From assembly GCF_019925205.1 (NCBI RefSeq), contig NC_083562.1, positions 18,972,001 through 19,036,000 of the forward strand: 64,000 bases of DNA. The letters are read 5' to 3'. Made by a program: the position numbers and the translations under genes. The notes below the pieces were generated by a model. It searched no databases and was not told the DNA's origin. It was given only the letters and a program-made list of their open reading frames with translations. This document shows, in pieces, positions 13,957 through 25,077 of this stretch; the stretch's first letter is position 1, and every line of letters begins with the position of its first letter. This DNA is from Metopolophium dirhodum (Eukaryota; Arthropoda; Insecta; Hemiptera; Aphididae).

Positions 13957-14326
13957 TTTTAAGTGTCATTGTTGTGTATAAAAGGAAAAATCAGAAAATG
14001 TCCACCCAACGAAAATAATAACCAGTTAAAAATAAAATAAAAATAAATAGGATACGATGAAAATGTATAATTTATAAACTATAATCAGAATGGAAATATT
14101 GCCAGACTTTTAAAAATATATAGATATGATAATAAATTATAACAATCAACTTTTAACAATATATTCTATCAAAATAATTCATTAATAATGTTATACATGT
14201 GATTTACATGGTTTACACATAAATAATTTGCGTAATATTTTTTGATGAGTTGCTGATTAGATTTTGTTTTTGTATGTTATCGTATCGTAATTATCTACAT
14301 TAAGTATTTTATTAAATATATTTAAA

Positions 14327-14980
14327 CAGGGCTTGAAATCGAAATTAAATTATTCGATTTTAATTTAAACTTTTCTTATTGATAATAGTTTTTAATTTAT
14401 TTCAATAAATTTAAAATAATATATTGATTTTATAATCTTATAATTTTATAATTTTGCATAGTATCGATTTAATTGTTTCTGATTTGTAATTAGGTATATT
14501 TTTTTTTTATTGATCATTGAACCCTGCAACTATGGCCATTAGCTGTTTGTTAGCTTATTTTTTTATGTTTAGGTAAAAATCACTTTTACAATTTTTACGT
14601 TTTTACTTTTGATATCTATCTACGTTCTCTATCGTCATTCGGTCATTACATATGCGTTGTCTCCCGAGGCTGTGAAATAGGCATAAGAAAACAAAATATT
14701 AGTACTTATTACTTACCTACTGAATAAAGATGAAAAATAATATAGCCTTATTGGTCAATGGCTGAGTTTTAAGCTTGAGTTGATTTTTATAAAAATGGGT
14801 AAGACGATAATTATTTATCAATTATTGAATTTAACATTTTTTAATTTCAAAATACATTTTGAATATATTATCATAAATAAATTCAATTTTAATATTACTT
14901 TTGATTTCTTAAAAAATATACATACAACAATAATTTTTATCGATATTTCAAATGAATGTTGAAATTAATTTCAAACCCTG
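14327..14980. mobile_element. hAT-type non-autonomous element, 654 bp
   Basis: The left end CAGGGCTTGAAATCGAAATT and the right end (reverse complement CAGGGTTTGAAATTAATTTC) are inverted copies. The flanking octamers TATTTAAA (14319-14326) and CATTTAAA (14981-14988) differ at one base and fit a decayed 8-bp duplication. The interior is A+T-rich. A 60-codon open frame at 14780-14962 is low-complexity and unlikely to be a protein. A truncated SINE tail has inserted at about 14499-14550. A 66-bp mini-copy lies at 63073-63138. Confidence 0.75.
14499..14550 (-). mobile_element. 5'-truncated SINE tail
   Basis: Only the poly(A) end and the shared tail words (ATCAATAAAAAAAA, CAGCTAATGGCCATAGTTGC on the minus strand) are present. 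The head and body are missing, as expected from incomplete reverse transcription. The copy is nested inside the hAT-type element. Confidence 0.75.
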
Positions 14981-14988
14981 CATTTAAA

Positions 14989-17300
14989 TAATAGCTCTTT
15001 TTATTTTCATCAGATAAAAAAGAAAGCTAGCTATCGACTTTTATAATAAAACGTTCAAAGAACAATTTTTTTTTTGGTATTTGTAATAAAAAAAAAAGGT
15101 AATACGGCATTCAAAACTGTACACACTAGTTTTAATTAATAATACGTAAAAAAAGATTCACCGACAGCCGACAGGATGGCTTGATTGAAGGAAATGGTAA
15201 TTAACATTACTAAAAGTTCAAATGTTAGTTAAATTTAGTTTTTTTTTTTATTTGAAGGTGAAACTAATGAAAAGTGTTTAGGCCATTTACGATTAAACTG
15301 AAGAGTTGGATTATCTGAGGAATAAATACTGAAGATAACTTTCTAAATAAAGTTAGTCCAAACTAAAGCACATAATTTTTTTATTGGATAATTCATAAAA
15401 TATAATGCATAATTATAATTTATAATACATCAAATGTTGTATGTTCTTTGTACAAACAAAAAAATTAGAAAAACGATTAGTTAACTACGATCTACGAAAA
15501 CATTGAAATGTATATGACCAAAAATTCTTTCAAAAGCTATAAATAAATACAACATGTTTTATTATTCAATAAAAATTCGTGCTAATAATATTTTAATTAC
15601 AAAAACACTTATCAAACGCGAACAAATAAAAATATAACATCTGATAGATAGTCTCTCTAAAGACTAAATTATACTTTATAACCCTATCTACCTATTTTAT
15701 ATTTTAACTAACAATTTACAGAATATTCTAATTTTATTAATTTTAATATAACAATATTTTCATCATAAAGATTAATATAAATGTCAAAATGTTTTTAATG
15801 TTTATGCTTATGTACAAGTACAATAATTATTTAACTATATAGTTAATATATAACATTGGGTACTTAATTCATTGTAGTTCTTAACAATAAACACATAATT
15901 CTAATTTTTTAATAGAATTCGTGTATATAAATCAACATGCACAAATTAATAAATTTTTTTTCATTAATAAATAGATGGATTTTGTAAATTTAACATAGTT
16001 TTTTTTTATTAACATAAAAATTTGTTAATTTTATTCATCATTTCATTTTGGTATTATTAAATTAAAAATCCAACACAATCGCATAGTGTTAGGGTTAGTC
16101 ACTTTTATGATTCTCATTACGGAGTGAATCCATCGGTGATTTGACTTTTGCTGAATACTTTCGTTTAAGTATAACAACATTTTCATAGACCTTACTATAA
16201 TAATTGCAGTAGTATAATTATAAGCCATTATAGCAATGCAATCTTCGTGTATGTAATAGTTTGGTTATCTTCGACTTTCAAGTTGTACAAATTAAAATAA
16301 TAATATTTTAAACGCGTTGACAATTACCGCAGAATATGTTGAAACATTCACTTTACTTTAAAAAGTTGTTGTTAAAATCTATTTCATTAGAAATCGCAAT
16401 AAAATTATTGTTCGTATAATAGGTACCTCGCGGAAACTAAGGAACCAAAAACATCTAGAGGTCAGCACTTTTTGTCCGACTTACACTGCTGAAATCACTA
16501 CATGACTAAAACTAAAACGGAAATAAATGACTTTTTTTACACAACTATTTTACTTAATTTGAATACAATATGTAGGTAATGTTATTACTTATTAATTATG
16601 GACATATGAAATGATCGAAATATTTTGTTGAATACAGAACAATACAATGTATACCGAAAATCTAAACCAAATGTTCTGCTTGATGATCAAAGGCAAACGT
16701 TATTATATTATTATTATTATTTTGATAATCTAATGAAATGCTGATCCATAAATTAGTTGTATTCTGTGGACTAAAACTGCCTATTTATGTATATAAATAT
16801 GGGCTATAATTGTTGCGCCAGTAAATTATTATTTAAACGTTGTTCGAAAGTGGATAGTACTTGAATGAGTGATGTAAAGGAATTTGAACGAAATTCGGTA
16901 CGGATATGAAGCTTGGAACCAGCGGAATAGTGAAAAAGGCTCGAAACATGAACAGTGAAATTGTTTAGTGCTAAAAACAGCGTGTAGATTAAAAACAATA
17001 ACCCTGTGTGGTCGCTTTGTAATTATCATTAACATTTAAGTATTAGAATTCTGAGTCTTAAAGACGGCCAAAACGTAACGAGACAATGTTTATAAACAGG
17101 GTGATTCGCTGACCACTCTCTCTTTTCCTTTAATAATGCATTTATTCAAGTTCTGATTTTTGCAATTTTCATGAATACTTAAAGGTTATATTTTTTAATA
17201 CTAAGAACAATTTTAGTATTTAGATACATTCATGATATAATAAACTAGATATGATGTACACATCGTGATACGCATCTTCTTCACCCGCCGACCATCACTT
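14989..17300. other. Gene-free stretch downstream of the receptor gene
   Basis: Mostly A+T-rich. A slightly more GC-balanced block at about 16800-17040 has two overlapping minus-strand frames of 64 and 68 codons with no motif I know and no splice context. I see nothing else. Confidence 0.45.
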
Positions 17301-17308
17301 TGACAAAA

Positions 17309-17394
17309 ATGGCGCTGGTCTTTCGCCGTTTTTAAATTTCTTATTATGATAATATTATCTAAACCAATGAAAAGTAGCGAAAGACCGTCGCCAT
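17309..17394. repeat. 18-bp inverted repeat around a 50-nt loop
   Basis: ATGGCGCTGGTCTTTCGC at 17309-17326 is matched inverted at 17377-17394 with two mismatches, and weaker pairing continues outward. It lies about 0.5 kb past the receptor stop codon, so it could be a hairpin in the 3' UTR or a tiny MITE. Confidence 0.6.
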
Positions 17395-17403
17395 CTTTGC
17401 GCA

Positions 17404-17892
17404 ACATAATACAAAAATTGGTTCGTTGCCATCATACCTAGTTTATTATATCATTATAGTTTATTAATTTATTATAACATGGATACATTGAAGATTCCAA
17501 AAACAAATAATCATTTGCTAAATAGTCTACAGTAAAAAGGGTGGTTCTCATTTGAAAAGCAAAAGTTGGCATCGTCACAGGAACTTCTCATAAAAAATTA
17601 TAAGAAATCTGAGTATTTCAGCATAAAAAATACCTACAAATTACCTGAAAATTCCAGAGATCAGAATTTGAACAAATTAAACAATTTACATTATTGATGT
17701 GAAAATGGTGAGTGAGAATCCTTGGTGAATTACCGCCTATATACGTTATAATAGTATCATTGTCGTCACCGCCGTCGAAGTTGGCGATCGATGGGTGGTG
17801 GGTATTGTGAGGTGGGTGTCGCGTTATCGATATGACAACGACGACGGGTTAACGGGGGGCAACGTCGCAACGACACCGTCGAAGCCGCCGCC
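17404..17892 (-). other. Probable 3' UTR of the receptor gene
   Basis: This region follows the receptor stop codon. The part nearest the stop (about 17750-17892) keeps the GC-rich composition of the exon. Candidate poly(A) signals on the minus strand (TTTATT on the plus strand) occur near 17440-17475. The true 3' end cannot be fixed without transcript data. Confidence 0.4.
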
Positions 17893-18748
17893 TTAGACTT
17901 GCGTGACTTGCGTGGTGGTTGGGTTACCGTGTGACAGAGCATGTGACTCGGCCTTGGAGATCCAGGACGGCAGGAAGAGCAGGCTGAACGTGTTGCGGAA
18001 CTGCCGGCTCATCACGCAGTACAGTATGAAATTGATGGCCGAGTTGACCAGCGCCAGCATGTCCATAACCTCGCCCATGTTCTGGTAGCAGTCCTGGAAG
18101 AACCGCTTGCCGAGCAGCAGCGTGAGCAGGCCTAATATGCCCTGCGGAAACTCGGTGATCAGGAACAACAAGAGCACGGCCAACAACATCCGGGTGGTCC
18201 GGTCCGTTTGCCGCTCCTTGTCGGCCGACTTGCGGCCACTGCCCGTCAACTTGGCACGGCGGCGTTTGGCCTCCAGTAGCGCGCATATCAGTCGCAAGCT
18301 GAGAACGGTGAGTGCCACGCACGGTATGATCTTGATGACGACGCTGTACACCCAGAAATTTATGTCGGCCAGATACGTGGACGTGGCCAGGTCGCTGACG
18401 TTGACGTAGTATAGGGTGACGTTGCGCAGAGGCCCGCCGCCGTCGTTACCACCTCCACCGACTTCACCACCGCCTCCACTGGTGCCTATGCTAAAGCCTC
18501 CTCCGCCGGTACCATGGCCGGTGTGGACATCGGTGCCGTTATTGGCCCGCCGCAACGCTGACTGCAGCGCCGATGCCGGACGGTTGCCGTTCGCGTCCAA
18601 CGTCTCCACTCGGGAGAACAGGTTGAACGACAGGTAGCTGGGTATGCAGATGATCGGGCACACCAGGTAGCCCAACGCGATCGCCGACAGAGTGGTCTCC
18701 ATCCGGCACCATATCCGGTTGATCTGAGGATGAACCACGGCAACATAC
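17893..18748 (-). CDS. MsR: Myosuppressin-type neuropeptide receptor, second coding exon (TM4-TM7)
   Basis: This exon encodes residues 139-422 and the stop, joining in phase 2 to the exon at 29411-29823. It starts at a good acceptor (pyrimidine tract, then CCGTAG) and supplies the last base of Arg138. It covers YVAVVHP after TM3, TM4 (about 157-178), a long second extracellular loop with NGT, NVT and NVS glycosylation sequons, TM5 (about 265-291), a basic third intracellular loop, TM6 containing LLFLITEFPQG (about 322-349) and TM7 with NSAINFILY in place of NPxxY (373-381). The LITEFPQGILG and NSAINFILYC blocks are characteristic of insect myosuppressin receptors, class A receptors for FMRFamide-like peptides that modulate visceral and heart muscle. 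An odd feature is a Gly-rich insertion of about 27 residues (217-243) in the second extracellular loop. Confidence 0.93.
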
Positions 18749-20175
18749 CTACGGAAATCCGGACAAAACAGCATAGTTAATGACTTGGACGAATATAAGA
18801 GGTACCGTGAAAAAAGTATATGAATTGTGTTCCAAAAGATCTGGGGTGTTACCCGTTTCCAGCACAGCCCCTTCTCTGTCCAAATTAAAAAGCTCCAAAT
18901 CCCGTTGATATGTGAGTTGGGAATTTTTTTTTATTTATTTAGCAGATGTTATTTAGTCTAACACTAAATAGCAAATATTGTTGTTAAATGGAATTTGTAA
19001 AAAGTATTTTGGTTTATATTATAATATTTATTATAGTATTCAAGTCAAATTTGTATCATGACATTTAAAAAAATATTGAATATAATGGATGTTTGATTTT
19101 TTAAATGTATTATACTAATTTATTTAATTACTAGTTTAATTATATTCGTATTTGAAAAAAAATATTTACATATTATAATCGATATAAGTAGGTATATAAT
19201 GGATACTTGTGTGATATTACTGATATATAATGATTAGAACATAAGATTTTCAAGAAGTATTTGGCGTCATTTCATAAAAATACACTTTGGTGGAACCGGG
19301 TATAGTATCTTTTGGTTTTAATATGTAGAAGAGGTACGCTTAAATCAGGAAACTGGTTTTTTTGGCAGAAAAAAAACATGTTCTTGATCAGTAAAGGAAT
19401 TTGTGTATTTTAATCGGTAGTTCATAAAAAACTATTTATTAAATACATAATACCTATATATAAAAATGTGTTTGTTGCATGTAAAATTATGATGTAACAA
19501 AACAGCAAATAAGTATACGTGGAATTCAATCAAGAGTCAATGTGATCAATAATATAATATAAGTAATAAAACTAATAAATAAATAATATAAATATAATCA
19601 TAAGTTAATGAAAAAATGTGATTGTCGAATGTAACAAAAAATAAGTACGTCAAATCACTTGAATCAAATCAAAAATCAATATAGCCAATAATATAATAAA
19701 ATAACTTAGTATATAATACCAATATAATCATAAATCCATTAAAAATTAAGTTTATACTTTTTGATAAACTTTATGCAATTTTTAACCTTGTTATTTTATT
19801 TTATAATCTGATTACACTTTACCTAATCAAGTATTTTTACACAGTTTGATAAATCCAAAACAGTGTGATACTAAATATTATATACTTATATTATGTATAT
19901 AAATACATTAAACAATGCATCGATAATAGAGTATAATTATTGATCCTAGTTGTTATTGACCGTGATAACGATGAATGAAATTTTGCTTATTATTGCTTGT
20001 TAACCAGGAATCGAGAAAACAATCCACTCATTTTTATTTAAATTTTGTATGTTAGTATGAGCCCAGGATCCTCGTATAAATACACAACGGAGAACCCGTG
20101 AAAACGAAAAAAAAAACATTATACTACCCGACCAATATAGTGATTAGTGGGACGCAATTCGTGGATATCATTTTT

Positions 20176-20617
20176 ACGGGACGCAACTAAGGTGCTCCTA
20201 CGCGAGACCTATAACGGGTAAAAAATTCATATATTAGTTCCTACATGGTAGAAAAATAACACAGGTTAATTCCCAGGCGGTTGAAAATATAATGTAATAT
20301 GTAAGTTTCTATACATAGATGTCATGATAGTATAGGTATTAATGGTAAAAATTATTCATACAATTATCTTAAAAAATTTAAAATTCATATTTTATTCTTG
20401 ACAACGTAAAAAGTTATTATACTTATAAATGTTTCATTTTAAAATTCAGCAATAATGTTGTGGTTGTTTAATAGGTACTTTTTCATCATGTAGGAATTAA
20501 CAAACTCATTTTTATGATCATGCGGGAACTTGCTTACTTAAACATCTCATTTATAGGAATAAGCGTATGCAATTTTTTACCTGATACTATCGTGTAGGAC
20601 CTTACAATTCCCCAACG
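20176..20617. mobile_element. Imperfect inverted-repeat element inside the intron
   Basis: Left-arm words (GGTGCTCCTACGCGA, CGGGTAAAAAATTCATA, TTAGTTCCTACATGGTAG) recur inverted on the right (AAGGTCCTACACGATAG, CAGGTAAAAAATTGCATA, AATTCCTACATGATG). Motifs of the GTTCCTACATG type are repeated several times in each arm, and a GGGACGCAA word is duplicated just outside the left end. There is no coding capacity. It is probably an old DNA-transposon derivative with subterminal repeats. Confidence 0.55.
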
Positions 20618-23600
20618 ACAAGACGTATAATAATGACGATAACTGCAGATTCACCCACAATCCTGGCCGTGTGTGTTTCTTTATTCGGACGTTATTGTCC
20701 ATTCATAATATTGTATAGAATTACATATCACGTATTTGATTATTATTCTGTGGTTGAAGTTTTATTTTTTCGAAAAGTATTTTTTTTTACTCGCAAATTG
20801 TGATCGGAATTCATTTTTTTTAAGAAACGCTCTTAAGAGACTCTAAATTAAGTAAGGTGCCGATTTATAGTAGTTTCATTTGAAAAATAATAATATATAT
20901 TTTTCAAATAGTGTATTTACGAAACTTGTATGGAAACATAATTTGATCGATTAGGACACCGTAAATGTTATATTATAGCCTATAAGTATAGTATTTTAAA
21001 TTAATCTAAGCTATATACGTGTATTGTCGTAATAAAAATTCATTAGACATAGCTGGAATCCTTATAATTAATTGTTAAACGTAATAAATTGACAGAATAT
21101 TTTAATAGAGTAATTTATTTAAAATTTTTTAAATGTAGTCATTCAGAATATACATATATTTAATAAATATTATTTTCAATAATCTTTTATTTAAGTTATA
21201 AATGTTGTACATGTATAAAAGTAAGTTATCAAACAACTTTGACATATTCAAGTTTTAGGTATATTAACTGATATTCCTTAGATATTTAAAAGATGCTTTA
21301 ACACTTTTTTAATGGGCAGTTTTCATTACAGTACTTGAAAATGATGTACAAAATCCACCATACATTATTCAAACTATATAATATAGAAATACTTGGAAAA
21401 AATATTTCCATAGTTGTTTGGAATAATATGATGAATTTTTAACATTTTATAAGGCATTTAGATATAACTATATAAGTAGTAAGGACTATGACGTACAGGG
21501 AATGTATTGATATTATCCAATGTGTTATTTTTTTTATCATTTAATATTTATTCTGCGAACACTTTTCTTGAGTAGAAGAAATAGAAAACTTTCAAGTGAC
21601 GATACCTATAAATATTAAATTGGGAATCGAGTCTATTTGGTACCTACTTTGAAGAGGTAATTTTTCGATTAGTTTTTCTAAGCGTAAAGAAAAAAATATC
21701 AAATACCATCGTCAAATTTAGACGAAAATCGACTGACCTACGATGATTTTAACTTCATTTTTTGAGCTCCAAATCATTTTTCAAACGCAATGAATTATTA
21801 CTTAGCTTTCAAATCTTTAATAGTGAAATACAACACTATCCTGTACCAAATTGAGCAAATCGAATTCTGTGATTCTATAGGTATAATTAATACAGGTATG
21901 TGTGGCTAAAAGTGGTAAAAGTGGCTGGGATCGTTACCTTCATAATTTTTGACACATACAATTTTAATTAAATTAAAAAAAAAAAAAAAAACTTTTGCTT
22001 AAAATTTAATTATAATGATAAAATAAATCAAAATACATTTTATTTAATTTGTTACCTAAGAAATTAAATTATTATTAAAAGGATATTTTTTACTAAAAAT
22101 GAAAGATCATAACAAAAAAATGTAAAAAATAACATTCATCTACTAAATGGAGTTTGGTACTTTTTTCATAACGTACGTTTTTCCTCATTATTACTACAAT
22201 TATAATTAATTATTATAAAAGTTGTATCTCAAGTAAAACAAAAATTTTAATTACCTATGTTTTTATAAATATTTGTATTCCACATCCAAAGTTAATTCAC
22301 GTTTGTAATTTTAACATATTTTTTAAAATATAGTATTTTACCAGCGATGATATAGACAGTAATCGATTTTAATTAACAGCAGATTAAAATTTGATTATTA
22401 TTAACTTATGAATTTATATTTTACTGTAATAATATAGTCAATAAGTTATCAATCGATTATTTACAAATAAAAACACAAAATTACTTATATTTAAATATAA
22501 ATTACAATTGATGTGCGGTACGTTGTTTTTGAATGCCCGTAGACTGGTTTTGTGCAATTAAAAATGTATACAATTTCAAAATCAATTTTTATTTATTCAT
22601 GCCATAACTCATAAAATTAATATGTATAAGTGTACGTCCTTTATAAATTATAAGTTCATCGTTTCAAAAAGGGCTCAAAACGTCATAAAAAGTTTAGCAA
22701 TAATTACACAAGATAAAGTGTTATAATAATATGGTAAAGTAATTATATCTTATACAACATGCCATTATTCAATCAATATATATAACCCATAAATTATTTT
22801 TTAATTTGTAAGAAATACACATTAAATCAGAAGTAGGTTATTCCACTCTTAAAAAAAATTTTTATTTATATAACCTAATCTATTTATTTTTTATTTTTTG
22901 TGGATGAAATAAAACGACGTCTTTTCATTTTCGTATCTTTTATATGTTCTAAAGATGTAACAGTCTGTCACATATTTGCAAGAAATCTAAAAGCTTTCAC
23001 ATTTTATGCACGCGACTTGAATTAAATGTTTTCTTTTCTTTGTCGGAGTTATGTGTTATAAACTCGTGTATATGCCTTTATAGAAATATGTTGCTGACTG
23101 AATGTTTGGATGGTACCTATATGAAATACAAATATAGGTCCAATATACGTAATGTATTTTGAATTATCGTGATTTAATAAATTGGCCTAAATTATATAAA
23201 GTGTGTAATTTTTTAATTCACATTAAGATTGTTTACACATTATGTACTAAAATTCTCGAAATTGTGTACCAAAAAAATTAAGTAGGTAGTTGGGTAGGTG
23301 TAGCTAACCTACATAATGTATATTTTGAAGTGCCTAGGTAAAGATATTACTAAAATATTAAGGATTTATTGTACGTTATTCATTAGATTATTTTGATAAA
23401 ACAATTCTTATTTATAGGGTCATCGAAATATGTAATACTTTTTATCAAATTAAGATGTTACAAAACACGCATATAAAGTATATATTTGTTTAAAGCTTGA
23501 GCGTGCCTTTAGAAGCGCGTTGGACATAAACAACTTATATAAGATTAAATTGTTTGGTTTGACGCGACGTGTTATCGGATACTTTTGACCTGATTGCTAA

Positions 23601-23776
23601 AATCCTAATTTATTTCATACAAAAATCAGTAGAGAATAAGTACTTTGTAGTTTGTACTTAACACGTGGAGGAATCAACTGGATGCGATCAATAGACAACA
23701 ATGATATAATATAAGGCGACATCATAAATTGTGTAGGAATCATCATATTAATATGTTCTTGGAAGAATTCTAAGCA

Positions 23777-23848
23777 AACCTCAACTAAATAATACAATTA
23801 ACCTACAATTAACCTCAACTAACCTCAACTAAATAATACAATTAATTT
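23777..23848. repeat. Short tandem duplication, 44-bp period
   Basis: AACCTCAACTAAATAATACA followed by ATTA occurs at 23777 and again at 23821, with a partial extra AACCTCAACT between them. It looks like a local replication-slippage duplication within the intron. Confidence 0.75.
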
Positions 23849-24036
23849 AACATGTTTAATTTGTTTATTTTTAAATAGATACAGTTGAACTGCTAATCAT
23901 TAAAATTCTATTTTATGTTGAATATTCAAACAGCTGTCTTAGATTGTATACTACTCAAGTAAATTTTAAAGATATTTTCATATGTATCATAAACATATTT
24001 TTAATATTAGGTATTGTCAGTGTTATATTTTGTTGA

Positions 24037-24431
24037 GGCGCCCGGTGTCGATGTCATTTTGTCTTGAAAAATACACTCTGCGGGAATAACGATACCGCCT
24101 TGTAGAATCAACCAAATTTCATAATTTTTTTTTTAATTGCTAGAGGAAAACATTCTACAGCCCGCATCGATCTCTGTTTTTCAATAGTTTATTCTCATTT
24201 TCTTAAACTTTATAATATGTCTAAAAAAATACAAGATAAAAAGCATTTTTTTTACAATTTTGTTATACAATTTTTTGAAATAAAATACAAAATCAGAGAT
24301 TTATGTGGACTGTAGGAAGTCTTCATCTTTCAAATAAAAAAATTTTCATCAAAATCCGACAATTCTACAAAGCTTGAGAGTTATTTCCGTAAAGTAATTT
24401 TTTCGATAGAATACACCCTATCAAGCCCCCC
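24037..24431. mobile_element. Fold-back MITE, ~395 bp
   Basis: Almost the whole element is an imperfect inverted repeat. Left-arm words GGGAATAACGATACC, CCTTGTAGAATCAACC and CTACAGCCCGCATCGATC pair in order with right-arm reverse-complement words GGAAATAACTCTCAAG, CTTTGTAGAATTGTCGG and CTACAGTCCACATAAATC. The outermost bases are G-rich (GGCGCCC and GGGGGGC). There is no coding capacity and no clear target duplication. Confidence 0.7.
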
Positions 24432-24735
24432 TAAATAGGTATCGGGTATTAGATTAGTTGAAAAGTCTTATAATTGAGGTGGCAACTAAAATATAAAATT
24501 TAATTTTCAAATTTTATAGAATTGTGGAAAATTTGAAAACATGCACCGGGACCCTTTAGTTGTACAAAAAATTATCTTAGACTCATTAGATGTTTAATTT
24601 CTGTGTAAAATTACTAAAATTAATAGCTCTGCATATTTTATAAATATAAATAAATATAAAGTTTTAATTGATTTCAAGTTAAAGTAAAAATTAGTTACCT
24701 GTTATAGAAATAAGGTCTAATATATTAGTATAGTA

Positions 24736-25077
24736 CAGGGGTCTTCATCCCGCGGCCCGTCTGGTCTTTATTTAAGGCCCACTAATACATTTTAAGCATA
24801 GCATATATTTGTCTTATTCTTGGTTAACTATAACCTAGAAAACTCGCTGAGGATTGCATCGTCTCAAATATAACCATAAATAAAACAATTATTTAAGGAA
24901 AAACAATGTAAAACAAAAATATCCCACCAAAAATAAAATATAAATTTAATTGGTATGTGTTAAAATAATAAAAACGAAATTTTTGTAAGAAATACATCTT
25001 TTTATTACGAATGCGATCAGTAAAAATTTTAAAAATAATAGGTGGCCCGCAGCTTACTTAAAAGGTAGAAGACCTTT
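24736..25077. mobile_element. Degenerate hAT-like MITE (CAGGGGTCTTC terminus)
   Basis: The left end CAGGGGTCTTCATCCCGCGG is matched inverted on the right by AAGGTCTTCTACC and then GCTGCGGGCCACC. Both GC-rich termini stand out from the A+T-rich interior. An intact 8-bp duplication is not visible, so the assignment rests on the terminal sequence only. Confidence 0.6.

Noticed and set aside
17903..18746. Plus- and minus-strand frames of 61-132 codons overlapping the second receptor exon
   Set aside because: They are shadows of the GC-rich receptor exon in other frames and show no independent motif or splice context.
24037..24431. Considered as a long hairpin RNA gene
   Set aside because: The imperfect, G-rich-ended inverted repeat fits a decayed MITE better, and nothing suggests transcription on its own.
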